In this document: positions 4,300 through 7,263 of the stretch, one piece after another
Position numbering within the stretch: position 1 is the first letter of the stretch
Layout of the letters: every line of letters begins with the position of its first letter
Source: an uncultured bacterium
Lineage (GTDB): Bacteria > Bacillota > Clostridia > Lachnospirales > Lachnospiraceae
Assembly: GCA_905214365.1 (NCBI GenBank)
Contig: CAJMMH010000140.1
Location: forward strand, 1 to 7,263
Direction: 5' to 3'
DNA: 7,263 nucleotides
Position numbers and translations under genes: made by a program
The notes under the pieces: model-generated
What the model was told of the DNA's origin: nothing
Databases searched by the model: none
Seen by the model: only the letters and a program-made list of their open reading frames with translations

Positions 4300-7017
4300 A
4301 TGAAAAAAGTATTTTTGATCAGTCCGGCTGAACCGGGAAAACGGATTCAGCTGGGAATGGAGCGTCTGACCGGCCAGCTGATGGCAAGTGGTTACCAGAC
4401 GGAGCATCTTGCGCTGCCGGAGGATTATGCGTCGTATCGGAACCTGGACGGAGACGTAATTTATGTTGGGACCAAAAACGATGATCCGTTTATCGCGTGG
4501 CTGAGAGAGGAAGATCTGCTTTTGTTCCATACGGTAAAGGGAGAAAAGGAAGGATTTTATATCCAGACCTGTCCGGGAAAGCTGACAGTAATCTGCGGCT
4601 GGGATGAAACCGGCGCTCTTTACGGCTGTATGGAGCTGTGCGGCCGGATCAAAGCAGACGGCATACTTCCGGATGAGATTTCATTCGCGGACGCGCCGGT
4701 ATACAAGCTGAGAGGACCGGCAGTCGGTCTGCAGAAGACGACGATTGAGCCGCCGCGCCATACCTATGAGTATCCGATCACTCCGTCCCGGTTCCCGTGG
4801 TTTTATGACCGGAAGCTGTGGGAGAAATTCCTGGATCAGCTTCTGGAGATGCGCTGCAACGTTCTCTATATCTGGAGCGGTCATCCGTTTTCATCCTTGG
4901 TTAAGGTTGCGGATTACCCGGAGGCACTGGAGGTAACGGAAGAAGAGTTCGAGCTGAACCGCGAAACCTTTCTATGGCTGACTGAAGAGTGCGACCGGAG
5001 AGGTATCTGGCTGGTTTTGAAGTTCTATAACATTCATATTCCGTATCCATTTGCGGTTGCGCATAACCTGGATCTGCTGCAGAGCAGCATCAATCCGTTA
5101 GTTGCCGACTATACCAGAAAATCAATCCGCGAGTTTATCAAGAGCTTCCCACATATCGGTCTGATGGTGTGCCTGGGCGAGGCGCTGCGCGGAACGCAGA
5201 ATAAAACGGATTGGTTTGTAGATACGATTGTTCCGGCTGTAAAGGAAGGCATGGAAGAGGCTGGTATGACGGAAGAGCCGCCGATCATCCTGCGCGGACA
5301 CGATTGCGACGCGTACGGAGCGATGCAGCTGGCAAAGAAACAGTATTCCAACCTGTATACCATGTGGAAGTATAACGGCGAAGGCCTGACGACCTATCTG
5401 CCGCGCGGAAACTGGCAGAAGACGCATGAGCAGCTGGCAGGAGCAGGAACCACGCATATCATCAACGTACATATCGTGGCGGATCTGGAGCCATTCCGGT
5501 TCATGGCGCCGCTTTATATTCAGAAGTGCGTTCAGGCCGGACAGTATCGTCTCGGAGCGAATGGTCTGCATCTGTATCCGCTTTTCTACTGGGATTGGCC
5601 ATATTCTCCGGATAAAACTGAGCCGCGTCTGCTTCAGATGGACCGCGACCGGATCTGGTTTATGTCCTGGTTCCGTTACGCATGGAATCCGGACCGCGAC
5701 GAGGAAACGGAGATTCTTTACTGGTCGCGTGAGTTTGCCGCTCAGTACGGATTGACTGTCAGTCAGGGAAGAAAGCTTCTCGAAGCAATGGAAGCGGCCG
5801 GACGCTGCGCGCCGACGATCCTTGGAAGAGTCGGTATCACCGAAGGAAACCGGCAGACACTGAGTCTTGGCATGACGATGAGCGAGTTTACCAATGTGAA
5901 GAACTACCGCCCGAACCTGGAGCTGTGGCACAGCGTTGCAAGAAAGGGCGAACAGCCGCAGGAGTATGTGGACCGGGAGCTGGCAGGACAGCCGCATATC
6001 GGAGAAACACCGTATGATATGGCTGAGCTTGTGGATGGACTTGCAGAGAAAGCAGTGCAGGCGTACCGCGCAATGATTGAAGAAAATCCGGACGCGCCGG
6101 TATCAGATGAGATTGCGGCAATCGGAACCGATATTGACGCAATTTATCATATGAGCGTCAGCTACAGCAAAAAGGTGCTGGCGGCAATGGAGATCCTGTT
6201 CTACAAGGCGGGAATGGATGAAAACTGCTTCGGCGATACCGCACTTCTTGACCGGGCGGTGGCATATCTGAAGGAGTCGCTGGATGAGTACCGCGAGTTG
6301 ACCGAGCTGACTAAAAAAACCTATCTGTTTGCAAACAGCATGCAGACGCCGCAGCGTAAGATTCCGTTCCCGAACGGAAAAACGTACGGCCACTGGGAAG
6401 ACTGTCTGCCGGAGTATGAGAAGGAATATGAGTGCCTTCTGAAGCATACGGCGGAGCTGAAAGCAGGAAAGTCTCCGAACCAGACCGATGGCATTGAGGT
6501 TCAGCCGCTGACATCAGCTCCGTTTACGGTCGTATCGGAAGGCGCAGAGGCGTACATAATGAAGCTTGGTGAAAGTGTTTCGATGGGAACGCAGCGTCCG
6601 CTGCAGCAGCTTGCTCCGGAGTTAGAAGGACTGACCGGCGTACGGTTTGATTTCGGAAAGGCAATGGAAGGAAAGATGCCGGTTACGCTGAAGCTGGAGG
6701 TGGATTCCTACATCCTGATCGGCTACATGAAGGCGAAGAGCATCGAGTGGCTGCAGGTTCCGGATCTGGAAACGAATACCCATGCGGATGACCGGGGCGG
6801 TCTTGCGATTCTCTACCGCGGCGCGGTCAAGGCAGAGGGCTGCCCGGTTGCGGATATTCACGCGTTCCGCTATGAAGCAGGAGAGCATACGCTATACTTT
6901 GGAACCGGCGCGTATATGATTGCCGGTGTGATTTCCGCGAAAGAACGTCCGCAGCCGAGAGAAGTGGACTACGATGGAAAAGTAGCCAATACGCTTGACT
7001 GGCTGTACGAGCCGTAA
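4300..7017 (+). CDS. Large cytoplasmic glycoside-hydrolase-like protein with GH20b/alpha-glucuronidase-type N-terminal domain
   Basis: The 905-residue product has no signal peptide or membrane segment, so it should act in the cytoplasm on imported sugar. Residues 1-138 resemble the alpha/beta domain that precedes the barrel in GH20 and GH67 enzymes: EGFYIQ (84-89), then GWDETGALYGCMEL (100-113), then DAPVYKLRG (131-139). From about 139 to 440 the pattern suits a TIM barrel, with strand-like segments MRCNVLYIWSG (184-194), GIWLVLKFYN (235-244), IGLMVCLGEALRG (286-298), PPIILRGHD (327-335), THIINVHIV (385-393) and NGLHLYPLFYWDWP (421-434). E294 in LGEALRG and D335 or E397 are candidate catalytic acids, unproven. 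Residues 440-730 are mainly helical, and 735-880 look beta-rich, perhaps a jelly-roll or sugar-binding domain. GH20 hallmarks of the active site are not seen, so the exact family and substrate remain unknown. It lies between the importer and an RraA-like gene. Confidence 0.72.
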   Translation: MKKVFLISPAEPGKRIQLGMERLTGQLMASGYQTEHLALPEDYASYRNLDGDVIYVGTKNDDPFIAWLREEDLLLFHTVKGEKEGFYIQTCPGKLTVICGWDETGALYGCMELCGRIKADGILPDEISFADAPVYKLRGPAVGLQKTTIEPPRHTYEYPITPSRFPWFYDRKLWEKFLDQLLEMRCNVLYIWSGHPFSSLVKVADYPEALEVTEEEFELNRETFLWLTEECDRRGIWLVLKFYNIHIPYPFAVAHNLDLLQSSINPLVADYTRKSIREFIKSFPHIGLMVCLGEALRGTQNKTDWFVDTIVPAVKEGMEEAGMTEEPPIILRGHDCDAYGAMQLAKKQYSNLYTMWKYNGEGLTTYLPRGNWQKTHEQLAGAGTTHIINVHIVADLEPFRFMAPLYIQKCVQAGQYRLGANGLHLYPLFYWDWPYSPDKTEPRLLQMDRDRIWFMSWFRYAWNPDRDEETEILYWSREFAAQYGLTVSQGRKLLEAMEAAGRCAPTILGRVGITEGNRQTLSLGMTMSEFTNVKNYRPNLELWHSVARKGEQPQEYVDRELAGQPHIGETPYDMAELVDGLAEKAVQAYRAMIEENPDAPVSDEIAAIGTDIDAIYHMSVSYSKKVLAAMEILFYKAGMDENCFGDTALLDRAVAYLKESLDEYRELTELTKKTYLFANSMQTPQRKIPFPNGKTYGHWEDCLPEYEKEYECLLKHTAELKAGKSPNQTDGIEVQPLTSAPFTVVSEGAEAYIMKLGESVSMGTQRPLQQLAPELEGLTGVRFDFGKAMEGKMPVTLKLEVDSYILIGYMKAKSIEWLQVPDLETNTHADDRGGLAILYRGAVKAEGCPVADIHAFRYEAGEHTLYFGTGAYMIAGVISAKERPQPREVDYDGKVANTLDWLYEP

Positions 7018-7018
7018 T

Positions 7019-7024
7019 GGGAGG
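7019..7024 (+). promoter_or_regulatory. Ribosome binding site for the RraA-like gene
   Basis: GGGAGG starts one base after the upstream TAA stop (7015-7017). It lies 4 bases before ATG 7029 and 7 bases before ATG 7032. A third in-frame ATG at 7017 overlaps the stop codon (TAATG) but has no good upstream site. ATG 7032 matches the spacing used by the other genes here; 7029 is nearly as likely. Confidence 0.7.
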
Positions 7025-7031
7025 CAAAATG

Positions 7032-7263
7032 ATGGATGTCAAGAAAGAGAAAGAGCTGTTTTCCCTGATGAAGGAAAAGCTATATACGCCGGTTGTCGGG
7101 GATATCCTGGATGAGATGGGATATACGCATCAGTTTCTTCCGCCGCAGATCAGGCCGATGCGGGACGATATGAAGATTGCCGGGCGGTGCATGACAGTCC
7201 TGATGATTGATGTATTTGGTCCGCAGAAGGTTCCGTTCGGCCGGCTGTGCGAGTGTCTGGATC
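7032..7263 (+). CDS. RraA / HMG-aldolase-like family protein (3' partial)
   Basis: The reading frame is open to the window end, giving 77 complete codons of a protein that usually has about 210-230 residues. The visible part matches the N-terminal region of the RraA-like fold (class II 4-hydroxy-4-methyl-2-oxoglutarate aldolase/oxaloacetate decarboxylase superfamily): KLYTPVVGDILDEMGYTHQF, then LPPQIRPM, then the glycine-containing KIAGRCMTVL strand. The metal- and substrate-binding Asp/Arg residues of the family lie further on and cannot be checked. Members act variously as aldolases, decarboxylases or, in E. coli RraA, as an RNase E inhibitor. An inhibitor role is unlikely inside a sugar operon; a lyase acting on a keto-acid or sugar-acid intermediate is more plausible (inference). 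Only 14 bases separate it from the upstream enzyme gene, so the two are almost surely co-transcribed. Confidence 0.82.
   Translation, partial: MDVKKEKELFSLMKEKLYTPVVGDILDEMGYTHQFLPPQIRPMRDDMKIAGRCMTVLMIDVFGPQKVPFGRLCECLD

Noticed and set aside
5122..5997. 291-residue open frame on the minus strand
   Set aside because: It lies inside the glycosidase-like gene, shows no recognisable domain, and is explained by the third-base composition of the sense gene.
1..7263. CRISPR arrays, insertion sequences, tRNA genes or phage elements
   Set aside because: No repeat-spacer pattern, transposase, terminal inverted repeats or tRNA-like folds were seen on either strand.

Overview
The window looks like a carbohydrate-uptake and carbohydrate-degradation locus from an anaerobic Firmicute, most likely a gut-type Clostridium relative (Lachnospiraceae or a neighbouring family). 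This rests on the gene families (an LplA/LplB/LplC-type CUT1 importer beside an AraC-type regulator), the strong GGAGG ribosome binding sites, the moderate base composition and the A-rich intergenic DNA. Taxonomy is inferred from gene content and style, not from a marker gene. All recognisable genes are on the + strand.

Layout: (1) positions 1-395 hold the C-terminal 130 codons of an AraC-family regulator whose start lies outside the window. (2) 396-748 is an A- and purine-rich intergenic region with a candidate extended -10 promoter overlapping a perfect 12-bp palindrome, a possible leader hairpin and a tandem 10-bp repeat. (3) 749-2311 encodes an exported solute-binding protein that lacks the usual lipobox cysteine. 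(4) A very strong intercistronic hairpin (2346-2388) without a U-tract separates it from two permease genes, 2404-3339 (LplB-like) and 3351-4241 (LplC/YtcP-like). (5) After a second short hairpin, 4300-7017 encodes a 905-residue cytoplasmic protein. It has a GH20b/alpha-glucuronidase-type N-terminal domain, a probable TIM barrel, a helical region and a beta-rich C-terminus; I cannot place it in a characterised family. (6) From 7032 to the window end lies the 5' part of an RraA/HMG-aldolase-like gene.

Working model (inference): the AraC-type regulator responds to a glycan or its breakdown product and controls the operon. The binding protein and the two permeases import an oligosaccharide, powered by a shared MsmX-type ATPase encoded elsewhere, since no ATPase gene is present. 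The 905-residue enzyme attacks the substrate inside the cell, and the RraA-like protein may act on a keto-acid or sugar-acid intermediate downstream. Close spacing (11-nt gaps at two junctions) supports co-transcription. The most novel element is the large glycosidase-like protein and its link to the RraA-like gene.
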